In this document: positions 55,277 to 63,069 of the stretch, one piece after another
Position numbering within the stretch: the first letter of the stretch is position 1
Layout of the letters: every line of letters begins with the position of its first letter
NCBI RefSeq assembly: GCF_002583405.1
Contig: NZ_BCMJ01000001.1
Coordinates: forward strand, 41,438-105,437
DNA from: Secundilactobacillus silagincola
Lineage (GTDB): Bacteria; Bacillota; Bacilli; Lactobacillales; Lactobacillaceae
Length of the DNA stretch: 64,000 nt
Direction: 5' to 3'
Translations under genes and position numbers: made by a program
Notes under the pieces: model-generated
The model's database searches: none
What the model saw: the letters and a program-made list of their open reading frames with translations, nothing else
What the model was told of the DNA's origin: nothing

Positions 55277-56167
55277 CTACATCTTTCTCAACCTCTCAAT
55301 TCTCTCCTCCATCGGGGGATGGGTATCAAACAGGTGAGTGACCGATTTTTTCTTTTTCATTGGATCAGAAATATACAGCGCCGCACTACTCGGATCCGCC
55401 TCTTTCATCGGTTCCGAAGTAGAAATCTTTTGTAGTGCTGAAATCAATCCCTGTGGGTTCCTTGTCAATTCGACACTACCCGCATCCGCCAAGTATTCCC
55501 GGTTCCTTGATAACGCCATTTGAGCCAAGGTGGCCGCGATGGGACCTAAAATAATCAACAGGATCGATACGATCAGCATGACAATTTGGATCACGTTACC
55601 GCCATTATCATCGTCATCATCCTGGCGACGACTACCGCCGCCCCACCAGAAATAGTTACCCGCTAAGTTAACCATTCCAGTAATGGCAGCTGCCAGCGCC
55701 AAAGCCACTGTCTGCAGCCGAATATCATAGTTGCGCACATGGGTCATTTCATGTCCCATAACACCTTCTAATTCTTCACGGTTTAAGCGTTCAAGAATGC
55801 CAGAAGTGGCCGCCACTGCGGCATGCTGCGGGTTATTCCCCGTAGCAAACGCGTTTGGACTCGGATCATCGATGATAAACACCCGTGCCACCAGTGCCAT
55901 ATCTTCAACAATGTGCCACAGTTCGGGGGCCTGTTCTGCTTTGGTGATCTCGTGGGCATGGTTCATGGACATCACAATATTGGTCGAATTACCGATCATA
56001 ATTGCGGCGTAGACCCCTGCGAATACCAATGCCAACACTAGGCCAGCAACATAACTATTAAAGAAAACGTACCCAATCGCTGCCCCAATAGCCAGTACTA
56101 AGATGACGAACCCCGTCAGGACATAAATCGTGCGCCTTTTATTCCGGGCAATTTGTTCGTATAACAT
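55277..56167 (-). CDS. htpX: HtpX-family zinc metalloprotease
   Basis: A 296-residue membrane protease of family M48B that degrades damaged membrane proteins. Two N-terminal helices (about 13-33 and 38-60) precede the zinc motif [10 protein letters not shown] near residue 140. Two further hydrophobic segments and a Glu ligand region in [17 protein letters not shown] follow. An Asp-rich loop (RRQDDDDDN) lies between the helices. It is 16 bp downstream of lemA, the standard pairing. ATG 56167 has GAGGATGACGG upstream. The first hairpin element copy begins at its stop codon. Confidence 0.95.
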   Translation of the reverse strand: MLYEQIARNKRRTIYVLTGFVILVLAIGAAIGYVFFNSYVAGLVLALVFAGVYAAIMIGNSTNIVMSMNHAHEITKAEQAPELWHIVEDMALVARVFIIDDPSPNAFATGNNPQHAAVAATSGILERLNREELEGVMGHEMTHVRNYDIRLQTVALALAAAITGMVNLAGNYFWWGGGSRRQDDDDDNGGNVIQIVMLIVSILLIILGPIAATLAQMALSRNREYLADAGSVELTRNPQGLISALQKISTSEPMKEADPSSAALYISDPMKKKKSVTHLFDTHPPMEERIERLRKM

Positions 56168-56183
56168 CTACCGTCATCCTCGC

Positions 56184-56747
56184 TTATTTATCAAAAGAAA
56201 CTTTTGGCGCTGCCTTTTCTTCTTCTGGTACCTGTAAGTATTCACTGATCTTGAAGTGGTGAATTGAAGCCACAATGTTACTTGGGAACGACTGAATTTT
56301 CAGGTTAAAGCTGGCCACGCTTGAATTATACAATTGCCGTGAGTAGGCAATTTTGTTTTCAGTGTTAGTCAATTCTTCCATTAACTTGGTGTATTCTTGG
56401 TCGGCCTTCAAATCTGGATACGCTTCAGCTACCGCAAAAATACTTTTCAACGAATTACTCAATTGATCAGAAACGGCCATGGTTTTTTGATGATCTTCAC
56501 CTGAGCTGTTTACCAACTGATTTCTCAAACCAACGACTTTTTCCAAAGTGCTTTGTTCGTAGTGACTGTACCCCTTTACCGTTTCAATCAGATTAGGAAT
56601 CAAATCGTTCCGACGCTTCAATTGAACGTCAATTTGACTCCATGATTCCTGAACGTAAGTCCGGCCCTTGATCAACCCGTTATACGCGCTGACATAGGCA
56701 ATGATTAAAATAACGACTACCACTGCGATAACGATCCCTGCAATCAT
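56184..56747 (-). CDS. lemA: LemA family protein
   Basis: 187 residues. An N-terminal membrane helix (residues 2-21) precedes the helical LemA domain: [29 protein letters not shown], with LRNQL and YSRQLYN. Function is not defined biochemically, though it is commonly encoded with HtpX and linked to envelope homeostasis. GGAGG is about 7 nt before the ATG. First gene of the lemA-htpX operon. Confidence 0.93.
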   Translation of the reverse strand: MIAGIVIAVVVVILIIAYVSAYNGLIKGRTYVQESWSQIDVQLKRRNDLIPNLIETVKGYSHYEQSTLEKVVGLRNQLVNSSGEDHQKTMAVSDQLSNSLKSIFAVAEAYPDLKADQEYTKLMEELTNTENKIAYSRQLYNSSVASFNLKIQSFPSNIVASIHHFKISEYLQVPEEEKAAPKVSFDK

Positions 56748-56855
56748 GTTTATTCCTCCATTTCACTGCTACCTTAAAGTTACCTCTATTTTACCAGTTC
56801 CTCATCTAATCACCTAATCGTAAAAGGCATCTGAAGGGTTTCTTAACGTTGCCGT

Positions 56856-56892
56856 AAAAAAAGAAGCTACCGCGTTTTACGGTAACTCCTCT
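56856..56892 (-). terminator. terminator of the DHA2 efflux gene
   Basis: GAGGAGTTACCG pairs with CGGTAGCTTC around a 7-nt loop, then T7 on the minus strand. Confidence 0.85.
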
Positions 56893-56907
56893 GTTATTTC
56901 TATCAAG

Positions 56908-58311
56908 CTATGCTTGGCTATTCTTTGCCTGTTTCCGGAAGTTAATTAAAATCAATATCAACGTCACGATAGCAAGTAATGCCAGCAAACTAAAATCATG
57001 ATCACCGCCGCGAGCTGAGAGCACAGCCTGTGACAAATGCGGATCACTGTGCTGACTGCTGGTCAGGATAGCGGCCATAATAGCAGTTCCGATTGAACCT
57101 GCGTACTGTTGACTGGTGTTAAACGCAGCGTTGGCATCCTGCTGTAATTTAACATCTACTTGTCCAATCCCATTGGTCATGACGTTGCCAAAACTAAAGC
57201 CAAAACCTAAACCGAAGATTAAGTAGAAGAAGATAATCATTGGAATGTTCAAATGCAGGCCGAAGATGGCAAACAAGATCATCGAGATCACGATTAGGAC
57301 ACTCCCGATTCGAATCGGGTAACCCGCACCATGTGAATCCAACAGCCGGCCACTCATTGGTTGAACGATTCCTGAAACTAAACTACCTAACAGGATAGCT
57401 GAACCGGCGACCAGTGAATTTGCGCCAAACACTAACTGACTGTAGTTGGGCAGTAAATATGAAATCCCAATGTTCATCAATTGAATCAAGAAATACGACA
57501 GAATGCTCAAAACAAAGGTCGGTGATTTAAAAATATTGAGATCTAGTAAATCGCGGTCAGAGTGAAACGAGTGGTAAATAAACAATCCTAGAACCACAAG
57601 TCCTGCTGCTAAGAAGCCCCAGAACTGAATACTGAGCCAGCCAAAGTCACCGGCTTCAGTAAAACCTTCCGCAATCAAAAAGAAGGAAATCCCTAATAAT
57701 ATAAGGCCAAGAAAATCAAACGTGTCGCGCCGGGTCTTCATCTTTTGCGGAATCGTGAACGTACCCAGTAAAACAGCGATCACAACCACGGGTAAAATAA
57801 ACCAGAAAATTTCACGCCAGGTAAATAAATAGGTGTTCATCCCACCGTAAGTCGGTCCAATGGAAGGCGCGACACCAACCACCATGCCACCGATGCCCAT
57901 AAATAAACCTAGCCGGGCAACGGGAACCTGCTGCAGAATAATCGCGAATAATAGCGGAATCGCATAACCGGTTGCGACAGCCTGAATCAGCCGGCCAATT
58001 AATAACACGACAAAACTTGGGGCCAAGGCACAAACAAAGCTGCCCAAGATAAATGACACCCCTGAAAAAATAAAAATACTGCGAATTTTATATCGTCGCT
58101 GGATATACGCCGAAGTCGCCATGGTCAGTGAAACCAGTAAGAGATACCCAGTAGACAGCCATTGAACCACACTCATGGACAGTTTAAACTGTGCCATCAG
58201 TGTTGGAAACGTCACGTTCATCGATGTTTCAACTAAAACACCGCAAAACGCCATTAAACCAGCACCAATAATCGCCAGCATTGTCTTTCTCGGAATGGCT
58301 TGATTTTGCAA
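56908..58311 (-). CDS. MFS efflux transporter, DHA2 family (14 helices)
   Basis: A 467-residue major facilitator of the EmrB/QacA group, with about 14 hydrophobic segments. Typical are VQWLSTGYLLLVSLTMATSA (motif D1 and helix 2), GRLIQAVATGYAIPLLF, and the helix-5 GGMVVGVAPSIGPTYGG motif C. The C-terminal NFRKQAKNS tail is cytoplasmic. It exports drugs or cationic compounds in the family, and the substrate here is unknown. It is monocistronic and divergent from the YdcF-like gene across 165 bp. No regulator gene is adjacent. Confidence 0.9.
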   Translation of the reverse strand: MQNQAIPRKTMLAIIGAGLMAFCGVLVETSMNVTFPTLMAQFKLSMSVVQWLSTGYLLLVSLTMATSAYIQRRYKIRSIFIFSGVSFILGSFVCALAPSFVVLLIGRLIQAVATGYAIPLLFAIILQQVPVARLGLFMGIGGMVVGVAPSIGPTYGGMNTYLFTWREIFWFILPVVVIAVLLGTFTIPQKMKTRRDTFDFLGLILLGISFFLIAEGFTEAGDFGWLSIQFWGFLAAGLVVLGLFIYHSFHSDRDLLDLNIFKSPTFVLSILSYFLIQLMNIGISYLLPNYSQLVFGANSLVAGSAILLGSLVSGIVQPMSGRLLDSHGAGYPIRIGSVLIVISMILFAIFGLHLNIPMIIFFYLIFGLGFGFSFGNVMTNGIGQVDVKLQQDANAAFNTSQQYAGSIGTAIMAAILTSSQHSDPHLSQAVLSARGGDHDFSLLALLAIVTLILILINFRKQAKNSQA

Positions 58312-58476
58312 AATAAAGATCCTCTCTCTATGTCATTTTAACGATTATGATGACACAACAAACATCATAACCAGCTTATATAGTATAGACGTTCTTTACC
58401 TAAAACGCCAAGGTATCAAGTAATTAACACCGGATTTAGAGTATAATTTAATGAGACGATTAAGGGGGAGTTATTA

Positions 58477-59589
58477 TTGCAAGGCGATTATTTATTTTAC
58501 GTTAAACTGGGCTGGCTGATCACCGGAGTCTTCTTTGTGATTTTTGGGATCAACTATGCCTACAACCGAACTTGGCTGAGAAACGGCATTTGGTTCAACT
58601 TGTTTTTCTACAGCTTTTGGCTGACACTTGCCATAACCATCCTGAATACCGGCAATACCGCCATTATTTACCCCGTTGGCATCTTATTCTTATTTATCCT
58701 CTTCTGTATTGGCCTGTTCTTTGCGCTTCAGGCAATTTTACTATTCTGGAACGCTGCCATTGTTTGGCGTCGGGAAAGTCATTCACTGGCAAATTCACTG
58801 ACACTTTATCTGGGAATCGGCATTATTATACTGCCATTTGTAATCAAACTTATTCGGGCACATTTACCCATTTTTTGGGCTGAGGTGTTCACGACCTTTC
58901 CAGTCCTATGCATCTTGTATGCTGTTTTCTGGTTCTATAATTACCTGACTGTACTGGTACTCTACCAGTTCTATTGGCCCCGTCACAATAAGGATTTCAT
59001 CATCGTACTGGGTGCCGGTTTGATGAACGGTGATCAAGTCACCCCCTTACTGGCACAAAGAATTCATAAGGGAATCCAATTCTATCAACGCCAGCTAAAG
59101 AAAACGGGTCACGCTCCGAAAATGATTTTTTCCGGCGGTCAGGGTGGCGACGAAACCATGCCCGAAGGTGAAGCCATGCGTCAGTATGCGATTGCCCACG
59201 GTGTTGGCGCCAACGATGCCCTTGCTGAAACGGCCTCTAAAACGACTTATGAGAACATGGTCTTTTCAAAAAAAATCATCGATGAATCACTGGTTAAAAA
59301 ACCGAAAACCATTTTTGTCACCAATAACTACCACACGTTCCGAGCTGCTATCTTTGCCCAATCGGCAGGACTAAAAGCCACTGGTATCGGTTCTAAGACA
59401 GCCGGCTTCTTCCTGCCAAACGCTGTGATGCGTGAATACATCGCCATCGTTATGCGTCAGCGGAAATTACATTTGATCATGATCATATTGATGTTTATTT
59501 TATCGCTGCTATTAGTAGTGCTATCACTGCATTCAGACTGGATTGCGGCGTGGTTACAGGGAATTCGTCGGTTTTTGGACAACCTCTAA
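58477..59589 (+). CDS. membrane protein with YdcF/ElyC (DUF218) domain
   Basis: 370 residues. Five or six N-terminal membrane helices (residues 1-165) are followed by a DUF218 domain (about 175-335: DFIIVLGAGLMNGDQVTPLLAQRI, FSGGQGGDE, PEGEAMRQYA, TYENMVFSKK, NNYHTFRA), and a last helix near 345. ElyC/SanA/YdcF proteins act in envelope integrity and undecaprenyl-lipid use in E. coli. The role in Gram-positives is inferred. Start TTG 58477 has AGGGGGAG about 6 nt upstream, and a TATAAT at 58442 lies just before. Copy D of the hairpin element lies behind it. Confidence 0.88.
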   Translation: MQGDYLFYVKLGWLITGVFFVIFGINYAYNRTWLRNGIWFNLFFYSFWLTLAITILNTGNTAIIYPVGILFLFILFCIGLFFALQAILLFWNAAIVWRRESHSLANSLTLYLGIGIIILPFVIKLIRAHLPIFWAEVFTTFPVLCILYAVFWFYNYLTVLVLYQFYWPRHNKDFIIVLGAGLMNGDQVTPLLAQRIHKGIQFYQRQLKKTGHAPKMIFSGGQGGDETMPEGEAMRQYAIAHGVGANDALAETASKTTYENMVFSKKIIDESLVKKPKTIFVTNNYHTFRAAIFAQSAGLKATGIGSKTAGFFLPNAVMREYIAIVMRQRKLHLIMIILMFILSLLLVVLSLHSDWIAAWLQGIRRFLDNL

Positions 59590-59605
59590 AAAAATAAGTT
59601 GTGCC

Positions 59606-59812
59606 ATAAGCCTATATTGGCAAGTATTTCAATCACTTTTTCAGCCAAAATTAGTGATACTGTTCTTTGGCTCAACGCGTCAATATTGCCTAATCGTGTG
59701 CCAAAACTCAGATTCCTGCCATTTAACGTGAATAAACCTCATCCCGACAAAGTTCGCCGGAATGAGGTTTATTCACGTTAAATTCTGGAATCTACCAAGT
59801 TTTGTCACACAC
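59606..59812 (-). repeat. intergenic hairpin element, copy D
   Basis: It starts at the CoADR stop (TGA-GTGTGTGACAAAACTTGG) in sense orientation. The hairpin 59703-59803 pairs AGATTCC/GGAATCT, ATTTAACGTGAATAAACC/complement and CTCATCCCG/CGGAATGAG around ACAAAGTTCG. The distal part (TTTTGGCTGAAAAAGTG, AAATACTTGCCAATATAGGC) shares its end with copies A and B, defining an element of about 210 bp. Confidence 0.85.
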
Positions 59813-61426
59813 TCATTCTGTCACAATTTTAACATCGTATCCGTTCCCTGCCAGTATTCTGGAAGCATTATAAGGGCCAAGTCCCTTCCTGTAAAGAATG
59901 TAGACGGTGTGCCCCGTCGGAATTTCAGTTAACCGGTCACGTAGCTCGGTTAGTGGAATGGCCAAGTCTGAATCAATGGTGCCGCTGGCAGTTTTTCCCG
60001 TTTCGCGAATATCAAGAAAGGTCCCATCACAGCGTTCAGTCTCGGTTAAATCATCGTACTTGACCGTCTGATTAGCCTGCTGGCGTTGATTGATTCCAAC
60101 GTAGCCAGCCATATTTAACGGGTCTCGAGGGGCTGAATACGGCGGTGAATATGGCAACTCAATCCCTGGCAGTTCGTCAATGGTGAGGCCACCAGCAATT
60201 GCCGCTGAGAGCTCCCCTGATCGTTTATCAACACCGTTTTCACCCACGAATTGACCGCCGAGAATTTTACCGGTGTCTGGTTCATAAATCAGTTTAATAT
60301 TCAACCGTTTCGCATTCGGGTAGAAATAGGCATGGTCAAAGGGGGTAATGAATACACTGGCATAGTTAGTGATTCCTGCAGCCTGCAGGGTTTGTTCAGA
60401 GTACCCCACCATACTTGCAGTGAGATTAAACACCTTCACGGCAGATACGCCCACAAATCCGGGATAATGCAGTGGTTCACCGTTCAAAATATCTGCCAGT
60501 AAGTGCCCCTGCCGGTTGGCGGCGCTGGACAGTAAACTTGGGATCGGTAACCCGGTAATCCGACTGGTTGTTTCGATAACGTCACCAATCGCGTAAATAT
60601 CGGGCGCGGAAGTGGCAAATTGATTATTCACAATAATGTGGCCATCCGCCCACAATTGAAGACCAGCGTTTTTAGCAATTTCGCTATTGGGGGTGACACC
60701 GGTGACCACTACCAACATATCCGTGTTCAGTACACTGCCATCTGATAAGTGCAGCTCACGACCACTGTCGGCAACCAACTGAATCGTCACGCCCAGTTTC
60801 ACATCAACACCATTTTTCTCCAGCTCTTTTTCCAAGAAATCCGCCAGTTCAATATCGTATGGCTGCATCACTTTGTCAGCTTGATCAACCAGTGTCACTG
60901 ATAGTCCCAGTTGTCTGAAATTTTCAGCAAGTTCAACGCCTGCTGCGCCTGCACCTAAAATCGTCACTTGTTGAGGCGCTTCTGTTTGAATGTAGTTCTT
61001 AATCCGGTCACCATCCGTCAAACTGCGCAACGTAAAGGCGTTAGTAGCCGTTTCAATCCCGCTGATCGGTGGCAACACTGGTCGCGCACCAGTTGATAAA
61101 ACTAACTTATCGTAGGTCTCTTCATACTGCTCGCCACTATCCAAGTTCTTCACACTTAACCTGTGCCGCGCTGGATCAATCGCTGTGACTTCGTGACGCA
61201 CGCGAACATCAATATTATTATTCTGTTTCAAAATCGCCGGTGTCCGCTCGATCAACGCATTACGATCAGTAATGACGCCACCTAAATAGTACGGCAACGC
61301 ACAACTGGCGATTGAAATATGCTCGCCGCGTTCCAGTATCAGAATCTCGTTTTGTTCATTCAATCGCCGAAACCGGGTGGCAAAGGATGCTCCACCAGCA
61401 ATGCCGCCAATGACGATGACTTTCAT
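59813..61426 (-). CDS. cdr: CoA-disulfide reductase with C-terminal rhodanese-like domain lacking its cysteine
   Basis: A 537-residue CoADR-Rhd architecture. The FAD motif is VIVIGGIAGGASFA. The redox cysteine is C42 in SIASCALPYY, which forms a mixed disulfide with CoA in the family. The NAD(P)H motif is ILGAGAAGVELAE and the second FAD motif is IYAIGDV. Residues about 455-537 are a rhodanese domain, but the catalytic loop reads YILYRKGLGPYNAS, with Tyr where the Cys normally lies and Gly for the Arg, so sulfur transfer is probably lost. A cre-like site lies 19 bp upstream. Some relatives act as NADH oxidases or persulfide reductases. Confidence 0.88.
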   Translation of the reverse strand: MKVIVIGGIAGGASFATRFRRLNEQNEILILERGEHISIASCALPYYLGGVITDRNALIERTPAILKQNNNIDVRVRHEVTAIDPARHRLSVKNLDSGEQYEETYDKLVLSTGARPVLPPISGIETATNAFTLRSLTDGDRIKNYIQTEAPQQVTILGAGAAGVELAENFRQLGLSVTLVDQADKVMQPYDIELADFLEKELEKNGVDVKLGVTIQLVADSGRELHLSDGSVLNTDMLVVVTGVTPNSEIAKNAGLQLWADGHIIVNNQFATSAPDIYAIGDVIETTSRITGLPIPSLLSSAANRQGHLLADILNGEPLHYPGFVGVSAVKVFNLTASMVGYSEQTLQAAGITNYASVFITPFDHAYFYPNAKRLNIKLIYEPDTGKILGGQFVGENGVDKRSGELSAAIAGGLTIDELPGIELPYSPPYSAPRDPLNMAGYVGINQRQQANQTVKYDDLTETERCDGTFLDIRETGKTASGTIDSDLAIPLTELRDRLTEIPTGHTVYILYRKGLGPYNASRILAGNGYDVKIVTE

Positions 61427-61444
61427 AGGAAAACCTCCATTCTA

Positions 61445-61458
61445 AATAAGCGCTTTCA
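61445..61458 (-). promoter_or_regulatory. catabolite-responsive element (cre) upstream of cdr
   Basis: The minus strand reads TGAAAGCGCTTATT, matching 13 of 14 positions of the CcpA consensus TGWAARCGYTWNCW. It lies 19 bp before the cdr start codon, so binding would likely repress. Confidence 0.6.
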
Positions 61459-61647
61459 TCGATTTTAGCATACTGGTTAACCTGCCAATGCGCAAGCAAT
61501 AAGTCCGTTGTCACTGCCGTAATACATTTAACCAATTAATTTACGAATTTGCTGTACTACATTATTAGAAAAGTGTACACTAAGGAATAATGTTTTCTCA
61601 TAGAATATTAATAATCTAATTGGAAATACATATAGGGGGAACCAACC

Positions 61648-63006
61648 ATGTTTAGTGAAATCGGTCAATTAATTTTTGACAATGAAGCCGTGGCGAAAAC
61701 GCAAGATTTTACCATGGGGCTAGAAATCGAAATGCAGCGAGTCGATGAAACCGGAGAATTAAGTCAGGAACCTTATCCTGCTGGTGCCGGCGATGAAAAA
61801 ACGAATCCGTGGATTACCAACGACTTTCTGGAAACCATGTCAGAGGTTGTGACACCGCCTGCCAGTCACGCACTAGATGCGATGCACTACTTATTTAGTT
61901 TAAATAACGCTTTACGTACCGCGCTTTCACCAGGAGAATTACTGTGGCCATTATCGATGCCGCCACGCTTACCCAAGGATAAATCAACCATTCCGTTAGC
62001 CAAAATGGGACCTGATAAGGAAGCCTACCTGCATGAATGGGTCAAACGGCATGGCTTTTCTGCCGGCACACCATGTGGCGCACACATTAATCTCAGCATT
62101 GATAATCACGTTTTCGAATTAGTTTATGAGCATCTAAAGGACCGTTTCCCGAATCGAGTCGATCTAGAAAATTACCTTTACGCTGTCATCGCTCAAGGCT
62201 TTTGTCGCTACCGCTGGCTAATTACCTATCTTTTCGGTGCCAGTCCAATTGCCGAAGCAGGTTACTTTGATAAAAATGAGGGACCAGGTCATCCCGTACG
62301 GAGCATCCGTCAAAGTGTCTATGGCTTTGGCACGAAATTCAAAGGTGACTACACCAGTGTTCAGCGGTATGTTGACCGCATTGAAAAAGGTGCCAAGGAT
62401 GGTACCTTAATCTCCGACTATGAATTCCACGGTGCCGTTCGTTTAAAGGGTAATTCAAATTTGAAAGACCTGCCTAAAACTGGGGTCAAGTACCTCGAAC
62501 TGAGAATGTTAGACTTAGATCCCAGCAGTTCAGTGGGTGTAAGAACCGGCACGCTGCGTTTCTTACGATTAATGGCCAGTTATTTTATCATGACACCCGC
62601 TTTGCACCCGGAAGAGGTCGAAAAAGTCATCACCCGTTCCGATAAAATGAACGAAATTGTTTCAGAAGAAGAACCCACTTCCGTTACTAAATTTCAGGCT
62701 AAAGCCAAAGCACTCATGCGCCGGCTAGAAATGTATGCCAACCAAATCCAGTTGGGACCTGAATACCAAGAAGAACTGGAAGATCTCGAAGACCGGATCG
62801 AGAACCCTTATACCACACCAAGTGCACGATTAATGACACACGTTAAAAACGATTCATTAGAAGAGTACGCACTGATCCGGGCTAAGCGTTATCAGAATTC
62901 GGCACTGGAGACCATCCGGCCGTTTAAAGGTTTCGATCACAAGCGAAAACTCACTGCTGAAGATTTAAAGAGTCAGCTATTCAAGGGCAGTTGGGAACCA
63001 CAATGA
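61648..63006 (+). CDS. gshA: glutamate-cysteine ligase-like protein (stand-alone GshA domain)
   Basis: A 452-residue protein of the gamma-glutamylcysteine ligase superfamily, similar to the N-terminal half of bifunctional GshF. Visible motifs are the Glu/Mg-binding FTMGLEIEMQRVDETGELS, the TPCGAHINLS strand, LFGASPIAE, SIRQSVYGF and KYLELRMLDLDP. It lacks the C-terminal ATP-grasp glutathione synthetase domain. The product would be gamma-glutamylcysteine, or another gamma-glutamyl amide. AGGGGG lies about 8 nt before the ATG. The gene is monocistronic, with a strong terminator, next to cdr. Confidence 0.82.
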   Translation: MFSEIGQLIFDNEAVAKTQDFTMGLEIEMQRVDETGELSQEPYPAGAGDEKTNPWITNDFLETMSEVVTPPASHALDAMHYLFSLNNALRTALSPGELLWPLSMPPRLPKDKSTIPLAKMGPDKEAYLHEWVKRHGFSAGTPCGAHINLSIDNHVFELVYEHLKDRFPNRVDLENYLYAVIAQGFCRYRWLITYLFGASPIAEAGYFDKNEGPGHPVRSIRQSVYGFGTKFKGDYTSVQRYVDRIEKGAKDGTLISDYEFHGAVRLKGNSNLKDLPKTGVKYLELRMLDLDPSSSVGVRTGTLRFLRLMASYFIMTPALHPEEVEKVITRSDKMNEIVSEEEPTSVTKFQAKAKALMRRLEMYANQIQLGPEYQEELEDLEDRIENPYTTPSARLMTHVKNDSLEEYALIRAKRYQNSALETIRPFKGFDHKRKLTAEDLKSQLFKGSWEPQ

Positions 63007-63008
63007 TC

Positions 63009-63060
63009 AAAAAAAGGACGTTCACTTATCAGCGTAAACTGGTAAGCGAACGTCCTTTTT
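63009..63060. terminator. bidirectional terminator
   Basis: AAAAAGGACGTTCACTTA pairs with TAAGCGAACGTCCTTTTT. It lies between the convergent gshA-like and nucleoside hydrolase genes. Confidence 0.9.
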
Positions 63061-63069
63061 GACGATGTT

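Noticed and set aside
55127-55435. Plus-strand frame of 102 codons over the hairpin elements and htpX end
   Set aside because: It is made of palindrome sequence and antisense of htpX, with no ribosome site.
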